A stretch of 64,000 nucleotides of DNA from Pseudomonas taiwanensis DSM 21245 (GCF_000425785.1 NZ_KE384450.1:344545-408544), one strand, 5' to 3'; numbered from the stretch's first letter, positions 6,263-16,141 are shown. The notes: generated by a model from the sequence alone, not told the origin. Translations and numbers: made by a program.

Positions 6263-9200
6263 TCAGCCAATGGTCATCAAGCTGGCGTTACCGCCCGCCG
6301 CTGCGGTGTTCACACTTACCGCGCGCTCGATCACCAATCGCTCCAGCGCAATCTGATGGTCGCCGCTGGACAGCCCGTGAACGCCGACGATCGCACCGGC
6401 ACGCTTGGCCACCTGTTGGCAAATGCCGCGCAGCTGGTCCGAGTCGCCATGATGGAGGACTGCATCGAAGGCCACTTCGTCCTTGTTCCAGTCAGCCACC
6501 AGCTTGACCTTGGCCTGCAGCTCTTTCGGCAGGCGGGCGCGCAGGCTCTTGGCCGGTTCGCCATCCTGGAACACCGCCGAGCTGCCGACCGCCAGCACTG
6601 CAGCCAACTGAGCCAGCAGGTCCGCTTCGTTGTCCGCCAGGCACAGCACGTGCTCGCGTGGCAGGATGGTGTAGCTGTTGCGCTCGCCAGTCGGTCCTGG
6701 CAGGACGCGGGAGATACCGCTTTGCGACTGCGCGGCGAACTGCTCGCAGAGGGCGGCCAGATCGCTCAGCTGGTTGCTGTCTGCCCAGGCCTTGAGGCTG
6801 TGCAGCGGCTTGGTCAGCTGTTCGTGCAAGGTGCGGTCCGGCTTGCCTTCGCCATCCTGATGCTGGAAGTGACGGGCAATGGCATCGGCCGGACGGGTCG
6901 ACAGCAGGCGATACAGGTACAGCGGGCCGCCCGCTTTCGGGCCGGTGCCGGACAGGCCTTCGCCACCGAATGGCTGTACACCCACCACCGCGCCGACGAT
7001 GTTGCGGTTGACGTACATGTTGCCAGCGTTAGCGGTCTCGACCACCTTGGCGATGGTCTCGTCGATACGGGTATGCACGCCGAGGGTCAGGCCATAGCCG
7101 GAAGCATTGATCTGCTCGATCAGCTGGTCGAGGTTGCGGCGGTTGTAGCGCACGACGTGCAGCACAGGACCAAAGATCTCGCGCTTGAGCTCGTCGAAGC
7201 TCTCCAGTTCGATCAGGGTCGGCATGACGAAGGTGCCGCGCTTGCATTCCTCGGCGTTGGCGATGGCGACCTGGTAGACCGAGCGACCTTTCTCGCGCAT
7301 ACCCTGGATGTGCTTCTCGATGCCAGCCTTGGCCTCGGCGTCGATCACCGGGCCGATGTCCACGGCCAAGCGGTCCGGGTTGCCCAGGCGGCTTTCGGCC
7401 ATGGCGCCCTTGAGCATCTCGATCACGCGGTCAGCGGAGTCTTCCTGCAGGCACAGGACCCGCAGGGCCGAGCAACGCTGGCCAGCACTGTCGAAGGCCG
7501 AGGACACCACGTCGATCACCACCTGTTCGGTCAGGGCCGAAGAGTCGACGATCATTGCGTTCTGGCCACCGGTTTCGGCGATCAGCGGAATTGGGCGGCC
7601 CTGATTGTCCAGGCGACCGGCGACGTTGCGTTGCAGCAGGCGAGCAACTTCGGTGGAGCCGGTGAACATGACACCCTTGACGCGCTCGTCACCGACCAGG
7701 CCGGCGCCGACGGTTTCACCGCGGCCTGGCAGCAGTTGCAGCACGCCTTCCGGAATGCCGGCTTCCAGCAGCAGACGCACGGCCTGGGCTGCGATCAGCG
7801 GGGTTTGCTCGGCCGGCTTGGCCAGCACCGGGTTACCGGCAGCCAGCGCCGCGGCCACTTGGCCGGTGAAGATCGCCAGCGGGAAGTTCCACGGGCTGAT
7901 GCACACCACCGGGCCCAGTGGGCGGTGGGCGTCGTTGCTGAAGTCGTTGCGTGCCTGTACTGCGTAGTAGCGCAGGAAGTCCACCGCCTCGCGCACTTCG
8001 GCGATGGCGTTGGCGAAGGTCTTGCCGGCTTCGCGGATGAGCAGGCCCATCAGCGGCTGGATCTCGGCTTCCATCAGGTCGGCGGTGCGTTCGAGGATCG
8101 CCGCGCGTTCGGCCGGTGGAGTGGCCTGCCAGATCGGCCCGGCATTGAGCGCGCACTGGATGGCGTTGTCTACGTCGGCAACCGTGGCTTCCTGAACGTG
8201 ACCGACCACGTCACGATGGTCGGCTGGGTTCAGTACCGGCGCGGCAGTGCTTTCGCTGGCGGCGCAGGCCAGCAGCGGGGCGGCTTTCCAGTCGTTGTGA
8301 GCGGTGGCCAGCATGGCGCAGGACAGCGACGCCAGGCGATGTTCGTTGGCCATGTCGATACCGGCGGAGTTGGCTCGCTCGGTGCCGTACAGATCACGCG
8401 GCAGCGGGATGCGCGGGTGTGGCAGGCCGATGCTGCCTTCCTGAGTGGCCATGCGCTCGATGCTGGCGACTGGGTCGGCGACCAGTTCCTGGATCGAGAT
8501 CGAGTGGTCGGCAATGCGGTTGACGAACGAGGTGTTGGCGCCGTTTTCCAGCAGACGACGTACCAGGTAGGCCAGCAGCGTTTCGTGCGTACCGACCGGT
8601 GCATAGACGCGGCACGGGCGGTTGAGCTTGCCTTCGGAGATCTTGCCGACAACCTGCTCGTACAGCGGCTCGCCCATGCCGTGCAGGCACTGGAACTCAT
8701 ACTGGCCCGGATAGTAGTTCTGGCCGGCGATGTGGTAGATGGCCGACAGGGTGTGGGCGTTGTGGGTGGCGAACTGCGGGTAGATGGCTTCTGGCACCGA
8801 CAGCAGCTTGCGGGCACAGGCGATGTAGGAAACGTCGGTGTACACCTTGCGGGTATAGACCGGGTAGCCTTCCAGGCCTTCCACTTGGGCGCGCTTGATC
8901 TCGCTGTCCCAGTAGGCGCCTTTCACCAGTCGGATCATCAGGCGGTGACGGCTGCGCTTGGCCAGGTCGATGACGTAGTCGATCACGTACGGGCAGCGCT
9001 TCTGATAGGCCTGGATAACGAAACCGATACCGTTCCAGCCTGCCAGCGACGGCTCGAAGCACAGGCGCTCGAGCAGGTCGAGGGACAGTTCGAGGCGGTC
9101 GGCTTCTTCGGCGTCGATGTTCAGGCCGATGTCGTACTGCTTGGCCAGCAGGGTCAGTGACAGCAGGCGCGGGTACAGCTCTTCCATCACGCGCTCGTAC

Positions 9201-10216
9201 TGGGCGCGGCTGTAGCGTGGGTGCAGGGCCGACAGCTTGATGGAGATGCCCGGGCCTTCATAGATGCCGCGGCCATGGGAGGCCTTGCCGATCGAGTGAA
9301 TGGCTTGTTCGTAGGACGCCAGGTATTTCTGCGCATCGTGCTCGGTCAGTGCGGCTTCGCCGAGCATGTCGTAGGAATAGCGGAAACCTTTGGACTCGAA
9401 ACGGCTGGCGTTGGCCAGGGCTTCGGCGATGGTTTCACCGGTGACGAACTGCTCACCCATCAGGCGCATGGCCATGTCGACGCCCTTGCGGATCATCGGT
9501 TCGCCGCTCTTGCCGATGATGCGGGTGAGCGAGGAGGTCAGGCCGGATTCGTTGTGGGTGCTGACCAGCTTGCCGGTCAGCAGCAGGCCCCAGGTGGCGG
9601 CATTGACGAACAGCGACGGGCTGTTGCCCAGGTGCGGCTGCCAGTTGCCAGTACTGATCTTGTCGCGGATCAGGGCGTCGCGAGTGCCTTTGTCAGGGAT
9701 GCGCAGCAGGGCTTCGGCCAGGCACATCAGGGCTACGCCCTCCTGGGACGACAGCGAAAACTCCTGCAGCAGGCCCTGGACGATACCGGCACGGCCTCCA
9801 GCGCTCTTCTGGTTACGCAATTTTTCAGCGATGCCGGCGGCCATCTTGTTGGTGGCTTCGGCTTGCGCTGCGCTCAGGCGAGCCTGCTCCAGCAGCATCG
9901 GAATGACTTCCTGCTCCGGACGGCGATAGGCGGCAGTGATGGCCGAGCGCAGTACCGATTGCGGCAGGATGCTCTCGGCGAACTCGAGGAAGCACTGGTG
10001 GACGTGGTCGGGCTGGACTTCGCCAGCTTCGTCCGCCAGGTTGCTGGCATGACCGTTGAGTTCGGTCAGGGTGGCGCCACCCTCTAGCTTCTCCAGATAG
10101 TTGAAGATCGCTTGCTTGATCAACCAATGCGGCGTGCGGTCGATGGACTGCGCAGCTGCTTTGAGTCGCTCACGGGTCGGGTCGTCGAGTTTGACCCCAA
10201 GGGTGGTCGTCGCCAT
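6263..10216 (-). CDS. putA: Trifunctional proline utilisation protein PutA
   Basis: PutA oxidises proline to P5C with FAD, then P5C to glutamate with NAD+, and also represses the put genes through its N-terminal domain. The 1317-residue product begins with a ribbon-helix-helix domain (residues 1-47) that keeps Thr5, Gly7 and Lys9, the strand residues that contact DNA in E. coli PutA. The proline dehydrogenase barrel is at about 250-560. The aldehyde dehydrogenase follows at about 640-1110 with catalytic Cys915 in SAGQRCSALR. A C-terminal domain of about 190 residues closes the protein, as in other long PutA proteins. It is transcribed divergently from putP across a control region rich in the PutA target GTTGCA. 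Confidence 0.97.
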   Translation of the reverse strand: MATTTLGVKLDDPTRERLKAAAQSIDRTPHWLIKQAIFNYLEKLEGGATLTELNGHASNLADEAGEVQPDHVHQCFLEFAESILPQSVLRSAITAAYRRPEQEVIPMLLEQARLSAAQAEATNKMAAGIAEKLRNQKSAGGRAGIVQGLLQEFSLSSQEGVALMCLAEALLRIPDKGTRDALIRDKISTGNWQPHLGNSPSLFVNAATWGLLLTGKLVSTHNESGLTSSLTRIIGKSGEPMIRKGVDMAMRLMGEQFVTGETIAEALANASRFESKGFRYSYDMLGEAALTEHDAQKYLASYEQAIHSIGKASHGRGIYEGPGISIKLSALHPRYSRAQYERVMEELYPRLLSLTLLAKQYDIGLNIDAEEADRLELSLDLLERLCFEPSLAGWNGIGFVIQAYQKRCPYVIDYVIDLAKRSRHRLMIRLVKGAYWDSEIKRAQVEGLEGYPVYTRKVYTDVSYIACARKLLSVPEAIYPQFATHNAHTLSAIYHIAGQNYYPGQYEFQCLHGMGEPLYEQVVGKISEGKLNRPCRVYAPVGTHETLLAYLVRRLLENGANTSFVNRIADHSISIQELVADPVASIERMATQEGSIGLPHPRIPLPRDLYGTERANSAGIDMANEHRLASLSCAMLATAHNDWKAAPLLACAASESTAAPVLNPADHRDVVGHVQEATVADVDNAIQCALNAGPIWQATPPAERAAILERTADLMEAEIQPLMGLLIREAGKTFANAIAEVREAVDFLRYYAVQARNDFSNDAHRPLGPVVCISPWNFPLAIFTGQVAAALAAGNPVLAKPAEQTPLIAAQAVRLLLEAGIPEGVLQLLPGRGETVGAGLVGDERVKGVMFTGSTEVARLLQRNVAGRLDNQGRPIPLIAETGGQNAMIVDSSALTEQVVIDVVSSAFDSAGQRCSALRVLCLQEDSADRVIEMLKGAMAESRLGNPDRLAVDIGPVIDAEAKAGIEKHIQGMREKGRSVYQVAIANAEECKRGTFVMPTLIELESFDELKREIFGPVLHVVRYNRRNLDQLIEQINASGYGLTLGVHTRIDETIAKVVETANAGNMYVNRNIVGAVVGVQPFGGEGLSGTGPKAGGPLYLYRLLSTRPADAIARHFQHQDGEGKPDRTLHEQLTKPLHSLKAWADSNQLSDLAALCEQFAAQSQSGISRVLPGPTGERNSYTILPREHVLCLADNEADLLAQLAAVLAVGSSAVFQDGEPAKSLRARLPKELQAKVKLVADWNKDEVAFDAVLHHGDSDQLRGICQQVAKRAGAIVGVHGLSSGDHQIALERLVIERAVSVNTAAAGGNASLMTIG

Positions 10217-10284
10217 TTCTTATCCTCGTTATTGCCACGGCTGTGGCCTAAGCTGTGCCAAGAGTATCCGTAGGTGTTTCCGGG

Positions 10285-10521
10285 TGCAACCAGGTGCAAC
10301 CCGAATTTTTTCGGGAAAAGGTGCAACTCGTCCGGTCGGGTGCTTGGCATCCGAAAATGAGGCGTTCCTGGTGCATTTTCTTCTGAAAAACGGGGTTTTT
10401 GCTCCAAAAGGGAGCAAGAAATCGGCTTTCTCTGAAAACGCTCGGGCAGGTGCAACTTGCAAGTGAAAAATGGTTGCACCCACTTTGCGTTGTTGCATAG
10501 GATTCGCCGCCTGGGTGCAAC
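10285..10521. promoter_or_regulatory. putA-putP control region with seven GTTGCA motifs
   Basis: On one strand or the other, GTTGCA occurs at 10285-10290, 10295-10300, 10322-10327, 10451-10456, 10473-10478, 10492-10497 and 10516-10521, with a one-mismatch copy GTTGCG at 10534. E. coli PutA binds GTTGCA in its put operators. The motifs form two clusters, one near putA and one near putP, separated by about 120 bases containing a hairpin (TTGCTCC with GGGAGCAA near 10400-10425). The whole 355-base gap holds no gene and is best read as a repressor-controlled divergent promoter region. Confidence 0.8.
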
Positions 10522-10571
10522 CGTCTCGCTACGGTTGCGCATGAGATAAAAACAAACGCCAGGGCACACGC

Positions 10572-12050
10572 ATGGGCAATCCACTAACGATCACCTTCGT
10601 GATCTACATCGCGGCAATGGTGCTGATCGGCTTCGCCGCCTATCGCTCCACCAAGAACCTTTCCGACTACATCCTTGGCGGTCGTAGCCTGGGCAGCGTG
10701 GTTACCGCGCTTTCCGCCGGCGCTTCCGACATGAGCGGCTGGCTGCTGATGGGCCTGCCGGGCGCCATCTACTTCGCAGGTCTTTCCGAAGCCTGGATCG
10801 CCATTGGTCTGACCATCGGTGCCTACCTCAACTGGCTGTTCGTCGCCGGTCGTCTGCGTGTGCAGACCGAGTACAACGGCGATGCGCTGACCCTGCCGGA
10901 CTATTTCTCGAGCCGGTTCGAGGACAACAGCGGTCTGCTGCGAGTCATCTCGGCCATCGTGATCCTGGTGTTCTTCACCATCTATTGCGCCTCCGGCATC
11001 GTTGCGGGCGCCCGTCTGTTCGAAAGCACCTTCGGCATGTCCTACGAGACTGCACTGTGGGCCGGTGCTGCCGCGACCATCGCCTACACCTTCGTCGGCG
11101 GCTTCCTGGCAGTGAGCTGGACCGACACCGTGCAGGCTTCGCTGATGATCTTCGCGCTGATCCTCACCCCGATCATCGTGCTGATCTCCACTGGCGGCTT
11201 CGATACCACCTTCCTGGCCATCGAGGCGCAGAACCCGGCGAACTTCGACATGTTCCGCGGTGCGACCTTCATCGGTGTCATCTCGCTGATGGGTTGGGGC
11301 CTGGGCTACTTCGGCCAGCCGCACATCCTGGCACGCTTCATGGCAGCCGATTCGGTCAAGTCCATCGCCAACGCCCGTCGCATTTCGATGACCTGGATGA
11401 TCCTGTGCCTGGCCGGTACCTGCGCCGTCGGCTTCTTCGGCATCGCCTACTTCTCGGCTCACCCTGAGCTGGCAGGCCCGGTCACCGAAAACCACGAGCG
11501 CGTATTCATCGAGCTGGCCAAGATCCTGTTCAACCCTTGGATCGCCGGTGTGCTGCTGTCGGCCATTTTGGCGGCGGTGATGAGCACCCTGAGCTGCCAG
11601 CTGCTGGTGTGCTCCAGTGCGCTGACCGAAGACTTCTACAAATCGTTCCTGCGCAAGAATGCGTCCCAGAAGGAACTGGTCTGGGTCGGTCGCCTGATGG
11701 TGCTGGCCGTTGCCCTGATCGCCATCGCCATGGCGTCCAATCCGGAAAACCGCGTGCTGGGCCTGGTGGCATACGCCTGGGCAGGCTTCGGCGCCGCGTT
11801 CGGTCCGGTCGTTCTGATCTCGGTGCTGTGGAAAGGCATGACCCGTAACGGCGCGCTGGCTGGCATCGTGGTCGGTGCACTCACCGTGATCCTGTGGAAG
11901 AACTATGTAGGTCTGGGTCTGTACGAAATCATTCCAGGCTTCCTGTTCGCCACCCTCGCCATCCTGTTGGTGAGCAAGCTGGGCAGCCCGTCGAAGAGCA
12001 TGGTCACTTGCTTCGAGAAGGCTGATGCCGCGTATCACGCTGGCAAGTAA
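10572..12050 (+). CDS. putP: Sodium/proline symporter PutP
   Basis: This is an inner-membrane symporter of the sodium:solute (SSS) family that imports proline with Na+ to feed PutA. It has 492 residues with many hydrophobic helices. The N-terminal segment ASDMSGWLLMG contains the Asp and Ser (Asp53, Ser55 here) that match the Na+-site residues Asp55 and Ser57 of E. coli PutP. The ATG at 10572 follows the PutA-type control region and begins MGNPLTITF. Its divergent position relative to putA and the shared operator cluster imply co-regulation by proline. Confidence 0.96.
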   Translation: MGNPLTITFVIYIAAMVLIGFAAYRSTKNLSDYILGGRSLGSVVTALSAGASDMSGWLLMGLPGAIYFAGLSEAWIAIGLTIGAYLNWLFVAGRLRVQTEYNGDALTLPDYFSSRFEDNSGLLRVISAIVILVFFTIYCASGIVAGARLFESTFGMSYETALWAGAAATIAYTFVGGFLAVSWTDTVQASLMIFALILTPIIVLISTGGFDTTFLAIEAQNPANFDMFRGATFIGVISLMGWGLGYFGQPHILARFMAADSVKSIANARRISMTWMILCLAGTCAVGFFGIAYFSAHPELAGPVTENHERVFIELAKILFNPWIAGVLLSAILAAVMSTLSCQLLVCSSALTEDFYKSFLRKNASQKELVWVGRLMVLAVALIAIAMASNPENRVLGLVAYAWAGFGAAFGPVVLISVLWKGMTRNGALAGIVVGALTVILWKNYVGLGLYEIIPGFLFATLAILLVSKLGSPSKSMVTCFEKADAAYHAGK

Positions 12051-12067
12051 TGCCTGCTGACTCGGTG

Positions 12068-12140
12068 TAGTCCTGCGCCGCCAAGCCGGCTCCTGCGTCC
12101 CCTGCAGGAGTCGGCCTGCCGGCGAAGGCTGGCCACCGAT
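12068..12140. repeat. GC-rich inverted repeat after putP (REP-like or terminator)
   Basis: GCCGGCTCCTGC around 12084 can pair with GCAGGAGTCGGC around 12103 to form a strong stem-loop. There is no T-run. It separates putP from rlmJ, and the rest of this 153-base gap shows nothing else. Confidence 0.5.
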
Positions 12141-12203
12141 CGGCTGCCGGGCCTGACTCCGCCCGCAAGGCAAGGTAAACTTGCCGCCCCCGCAGGAGTT
12201 GCC

Positions 12204-13040
12204 ATGAACTATCGTCACGCCTTCCACGCCGGCAACCACGCCGACGTCCTCAAGCACATCGTGCTGACTCGCCTCATCGCCCTGATGTCGCGCAAGGAAC
12301 AGCCGTTCGCCTATATCGACACCCACGCCGGCCTTGGGCTGTATGACCTGCAAGGCGACCAGGCTACCCGCACCGGCGAGTATCTCGAAGGCGTCGCCCG
12401 GCTGTGGAATCGCGATGACCTGCCGGCAGCGACCGCCGATTACCTGCGCATCATCAAACGCCTGAATGCCGATGGCGAGCTGCGTTACTACCCCGGTTCG
12501 CCTGAGCTGGCCCGGCGCCTGATGCGCCAGCAGGACCGTGCGCTGCTCAACGAGAAGCACCCTGAAGACGGTCCGCTGCTCAAGGAAAACATGAAGAAAG
12601 ACCCGCGTGTGGTCGTGCACCTGGGTGAGGGTTGGCATGTGCCGCGGGCATTGCTGCCGGTACAGGAAAAGCGCGCGATCATGCTGATCGATCCGCCATT
12701 CGAGCAGGCTGACGAGCTCAAGCGTTGTACCGTGGCGATGAAAGAGGCCATCGGCCGCATGCGCCAGACCGTCGCGGCCATCTGGTACCCGATCAAGGAC
12801 CAGCGCTCGCTGACCCGCTTCTATCAGGACCTGACCAGCACCGGCGCGCCGAAGCTGCTGCGGGTCGAGCTGTACGTGCATCACCAGGACAGCCCGCAGG
12901 GGCTCAACGGCTCCGGCCTGGCCATCGCCAACCCGCCATGGGGCCTGGAGGAAGAGCTCAAGGAGCTGCTGCCATGGCTGGCCAAGGAGCTGGCCCAAAC
13001 CGCGGGCAGCTATCGTATGGACTGGCTGATCGCTGAATAA
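12204..13040 (+). CDS. rlmJ: 23S rRNA adenine-N6 methyltransferase RlmJ
   Basis: RlmJ methylates A2030 of 23S rRNA using S-adenosylmethionine. The 278-residue product begins MNYRHAFHAGNHADVLKH, the characteristic family N-terminus. It carries the SAM-binding segment DTHAGLGLYD and the amino-methyltransferase motif IDPPFE in the middle of the protein. The length matches the family (about 280). A GGAG ribosome site (cgcaggagttgcc) precedes the ATG. It stands alone between putP and the LPS cluster. Confidence 0.95.
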   Translation: MNYRHAFHAGNHADVLKHIVLTRLIALMSRKEQPFAYIDTHAGLGLYDLQGDQATRTGEYLEGVARLWNRDDLPAATADYLRIIKRLNADGELRYYPGSPELARRLMRQQDRALLNEKHPEDGPLLKENMKKDPRVVVHLGEGWHVPRALLPVQEKRAIMLIDPPFEQADELKRCTVAMKEAIGRMRQTVAAIWYPIKDQRSLTRFYQDLTSTGAPKLLRVELYVHHQDSPQGLNGSGLAIANPPWGLEEELKELLPWLAKELAQTAGSYRMDWLIAE

Positions 13041-13058
13041 CCGATCGGCATGTTTCAC

Positions 13059-13166
13059 TGTGGGGGCGGCCTTGTGTCGCGAAAGGCTTGCACGACACCC
13101 CCGCCAATCCCGCAGTGAGCTCGGCGCGCGTCGGCGGCCCTTTCGCGACACAAGGCCGCCCCTACA
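13059..13166. repeat. Inverted pair of REP elements
   Basis: The 28 bases at 13059-13086 and 13139-13166 are reverse complements with one mismatch. The arms contain the motif GGCGGCCTTGTGTCGCGAAA, a REP type seen again at 36273-36342. The pair lies between rlmJ and the carbamoyltransferase and could act as a transcript-end structure. Confidence 0.85.
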
Positions 13167-13194
13167 ACGACCGTGCAGGCCATGCTGTTTGCGT

Positions 13195-13200
13195 TATAAT
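13195..13200 (+). promoter_or_regulatory. Possible -10 element before the LPS carbamoyltransferase
   Basis: A perfect TATAAT lies 70 bases before the start codon. No good -35 hexamer is visible at the usual spacing, so the assignment is tentative. Confidence 0.4.
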
Positions 13201-13269
13201 CCCGCCTTTTAGCCGCCACCCGCCTATGAGGCCGCTGGCGCATCTCTACCGAATGAAGAGGCTAGTCCC

Positions 13270-15027
13270 TTGGCATTGACGATTCTTGGCCTGTCCGGCG
13301 CCCTTAGCCATGACCCTTCCGCGGCCCTGTACATCGACGGCAAACTGATTGCCGCCGCCGAAGAAGAGCGCTTCGTGCGTGACAAGCATGCGAAGAGCCG
13401 CATGCCCTACGAGTCGGCGAAGTTCTGCCTGGAGCAGGCTGGCATCAAACCGTCCGATGTGGACGTGGTGGCCATTCCGTTCGCCCCGATCAGCCTGTTC
13501 GGCAAGGCCCGCTGGCACTATGCCAAGCGCTATTGGTACGCCCCGGACCGCGCGCTCGACGCCATCCTGATGGGCAACCGTCGCTACAAGCGCTACCGCA
13601 AGAAGATCGTCTGGTGCCTGGAACAACTCGGCTTCGACCCGAAAAAGGTCAAGATCGAACCCGTCGAACACCACCTGGCGCACGCTTCCAGTGCCTACCA
13701 CTGCTCGGGCTTCAAGGAAAAAACCGCGATCCTCGGCATCGACGGCAAGGGCGAGTACGCCACCACCTTCTTTGGCTACGGCGAAAACGGCAAGATCCAC
13801 AAGATCAAGGAGTTCTTCGATCCGGACTCGCTGGGCGGCCTGTATGGCGCGATCACCGAGTTCCTCGGTTTCGAAATGCTCGACGGCGAGTTCAAGGTCA
13901 TGGGCATGGCGCCGTACGGCGATGCCAGCAAGTACGACTTCTCCCGCCTGGCCAGCTTCGAGAATGGCGAACTGGTGATCAACACCGAGTACGCCAACGT
14001 CATCGGCCTGCGCCGCTATAAAGAGAAGGGCAAAGGCTTCTACTTCTCGCCGAAGCTCATCGAGTGGCTGGGGCCGAAGCGTGAAGGCGATATCGCCGAC
14101 GAGCCGTACATTCACTACGCGGCCAGCATGCAGGCGCTGTTCGAGAAAATCGCCCTGCAGATGATCGACTACTACCTGGGCGACACCCTCAAGCAGACCG
14201 GCAAGCTCGCTTTCGCCGGCGGCTGCGCGCTGAACGTCAAGCTCAACCAGAAAATCATCGCTCGCCCCGACGTCAAGGAGCTGTTCGTCCAGCCGGCTTC
14301 CGGCGACGCCGGTACCGCCGTGGGTGCCGCAGCCTATGTTTCCCATGCCCGGGGCGTGCCGGTCGAGAAGATGGAACACGTCTACCTCGGCCCGTCCTAC
14401 TCCAACGAGGACGTGATCGCCGCCTGTGCCCGTCACCCGAGCGCGCCGAAGTGGCGCAAGATCGACGACATGCCGCAGCGCATCGCCAAGATCATGGTCG
14501 ACGGCAACCCGGTGGCCTGGTTCCAGGGCCGGATGGAGTTCGGTCCGCGTGCCCTGGGCGGCCGTTCCATCATCGGCTGCCCGAGCGTGCCGGGCGTGGC
14601 CGACCGCATCAACGAGCAGATCAAGTTCCGCGAACGCTGGAGACCTTTCTGCCCGTCGATGCTCGACACCGTGGCACCGCAGATGATCAAGGTCGATCAC
14701 CCTGCGCCGTTCATGACCTTCACCTTCGAAGTGGCCGAAGAGTGGAAGACCCGTGTGCCGGAAGTGGTCCACGAGGACGGCACCTCCCGTGCCCAGGTGC
14801 TCAAGCGCGAGTACAACCCGCGTTACTACGACATGATGAAGGCCCTGGAAGACCTGACTGGCAACGGTGTGTCGCTGAACACCTCGTTGAACCGTCGTGG
14901 CGAACCCATGATCTGCTCGCCGACCGATGCCTTGAACATGTTCTTCGGCTCGGACCTGCAGTACCTGATCATGGAAGACATCCTGGTCGTCAAGGACGGT
15001 GCGGCCCCGTATGACCAGCCGCTCTGA
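13270..15027 (+). CDS. Carbamoyltransferase (NodU/CmcH family) of the LPS core cluster
   Basis: This enzyme transfers a carbamoyl group from carbamoyl phosphate to a sugar hydroxyl, here most likely on inner-core heptose of LPS, as known for pseudomonads. It has 585 residues. The N-terminus ILGLSGALSHDPSA and the segment HHLAHASSAY belong to the Kae1-like adenylation domain, and the C-terminal third (GRMEFGPRALGGRSI, RWRPFCPS) is the diagnostic NodU/CmcH part. A TTG start is favoured because AAGAGG lies eight bases upstream and no in-frame ATG is better placed. Its 3' end overlaps the next glycosyltransferase by 17 bases, opening a tight operon. Confidence 0.9.
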   Translation: MALTILGLSGALSHDPSAALYIDGKLIAAAEEERFVRDKHAKSRMPYESAKFCLEQAGIKPSDVDVVAIPFAPISLFGKARWHYAKRYWYAPDRALDAILMGNRRYKRYRKKIVWCLEQLGFDPKKVKIEPVEHHLAHASSAYHCSGFKEKTAILGIDGKGEYATTFFGYGENGKIHKIKEFFDPDSLGGLYGAITEFLGFEMLDGEFKVMGMAPYGDASKYDFSRLASFENGELVINTEYANVIGLRRYKEKGKGFYFSPKLIEWLGPKREGDIADEPYIHYAASMQALFEKIALQMIDYYLGDTLKQTGKLAFAGGCALNVKLNQKIIARPDVKELFVQPASGDAGTAVGAAAYVSHARGVPVEKMEHVYLGPSYSNEDVIAACARHPSAPKWRKIDDMPQRIAKIMVDGNPVAWFQGRMEFGPRALGGRSIIGCPSVPGVADRINEQIKFRERWRPFCPSMLDTVAPQMIKVDHPAPFMTFTFEVAEEWKTRVPEVVHEDGTSRAQVLKREYNPRYYDMMKALEDLTGNGVSLNTSLNRRGEPMICSPTDALNMFFGSDLQYLIMEDILVVKDGAAPYDQPL

Positions 15028-16141
15028 CCTGCGCGTCCTGCAGTTCTGCCATGGCTATGACGGGCCGTTCCTCGACTGTGCCCGTCAGTACGCCAGCCTG
15101 TTCCAGGGCACCGGCTACAAAGTCACCACGGTGTTCCTCACCGGCGCCGCCGACCCGCAGGTTGCCGCTGGCTGTGCGTCGGACGAGGTGCTGTTCCTGG
15201 AGTTCAGCTCCAAGGCCGTGCGTGGCCTGAAGCTCGGGGCTATCCGCGCATTGCGCCGGATTGCCGCCGAGCGCGAATTCAGTTTCTGCATCGCCCACCG
15301 CTTCAAGCCGATCTATATTGCGTTGCTGGGCACAGGGTTGCCGGTGATCGGCGTGCACCATGCCTTCGGTGACTATGAGCGCAAAGGTCGTCGGCTGTTC
15401 GCCAACCTGTTCAGCAAGCGCTTGAGCCTGCTCGGTGTGTCCGATGCCGTGCGTGACGACATGCGCCGTTGCTTGCCACAGTGGCCGGCTGAGCGTATCC
15501 AGACGCTCTACAACCGAATCGACATCCAAGCCTTGCAGGCCTCGCTCGTGCCCCGAGCCCAAGCCCGCGAGGCCTTGGGCCTGGATGCGCAGGCCTGGGT
15601 CGTCGGCAACGTTGGCCGGCTGCATCCAGACAAGGACCAGGCGACCTTGCTGCGAGGCTTTGCCCAGGCACTGCCAGGGCTGCCCGCCGGATCGCGGCTG
15701 GCCATACTGGGGCAAGGGCGTCTGGAGGGTAAGCTCAAGGCGCTGGCCGGCGAGTTGGGTATCGCCGGCCAGGTGGATTTCCTGGGCCAGGTGCCGAACG
15801 CTCGCTGTTATTTCCAGGCGTTCGATGTTTTTGCCCTGAGCTCTGACCACGAACCTTTCGGCATGGTCCTGCTCGAAGCCATGGTTGCCGGGGTGCCGGT
15901 GCTGGCCACGGCCTGCGGCGGTGCCCGCGAAGTGGTCGAGGGCGTGGGCGTGCTGTTCACGCTGGGCGATGCTGCGCAGCTGGCGCAGGGCCTGCAGCAC
16001 ATGGCGCAGCTGGATGCGCAGCAACGCCAGGCCTGCGCCGGACACATGCTTGAGCGCCTGCACGAGCGTTTCTCCGACGCGGCCGTGCGTGAGGCCTTCT
16101 GGCAGTTGCCGCAGGTGCGTGCGATGGTGGCGCAGGCGTGA
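15011..16141 (+). CDS. GT4-family glycosyltransferase, LPS core (WapH-like)
   Basis: The 376-residue protein has a GT-B fold. The C-terminal half shows the donor-site pattern GNVGRLHPDKDQATLL, and SSDHEPFGMVLLEAMVAGVPV carries the conserved EPFGMVLLEA of family GT4. By position between the carbamoyltransferase and the Mig-14-like gene it corresponds to wapH of P. aeruginosa. The sugar it adds is not evident from sequence. ATG 15011 is preferred over the GTG at 14999. The stop TGA overlaps the next ATG (TGATG). Confidence 0.88.
   Translation: MTSRSDLRVLQFCHGYDGPFLDCARQYASLFQGTGYKVTTVFLTGAADPQVAAGCASDEVLFLEFSSKAVRGLKLGAIRALRRIAAEREFSFCIAHRFKPIYIALLGTGLPVIGVHHAFGDYERKGRRLFANLFSKRLSLLGVSDAVRDDMRRCLPQWPAERIQTLYNRIDIQALQASLVPRAQAREALGLDAQAWVVGNVGRLHPDKDQATLLRGFAQALPGLPAGSRLAILGQGRLEGKLKALAGELGIAGQVDFLGQVPNARCYFQAFDVFALSSDHEPFGMVLLEAMVAGVPVLATACGGAREVVEGVGVLFTLGDAAQLAQGLQHMAQLDAQQRQACAGHMLERLHERFSDAAVREAFWQLPQVRAMVAQA

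Noticed and set aside
6356..9160. Very long open frame (934 codons) opposite putA
   Set aside because: It lies wholly antisense to putA and its translation shows only composition bias; high-GC codon usage keeps the opposite strand open. The same applies to the 1125-codon frame opposite thiC/cytX (34237-37614), the 855-codon frame opposite putP/rlmJ and others.
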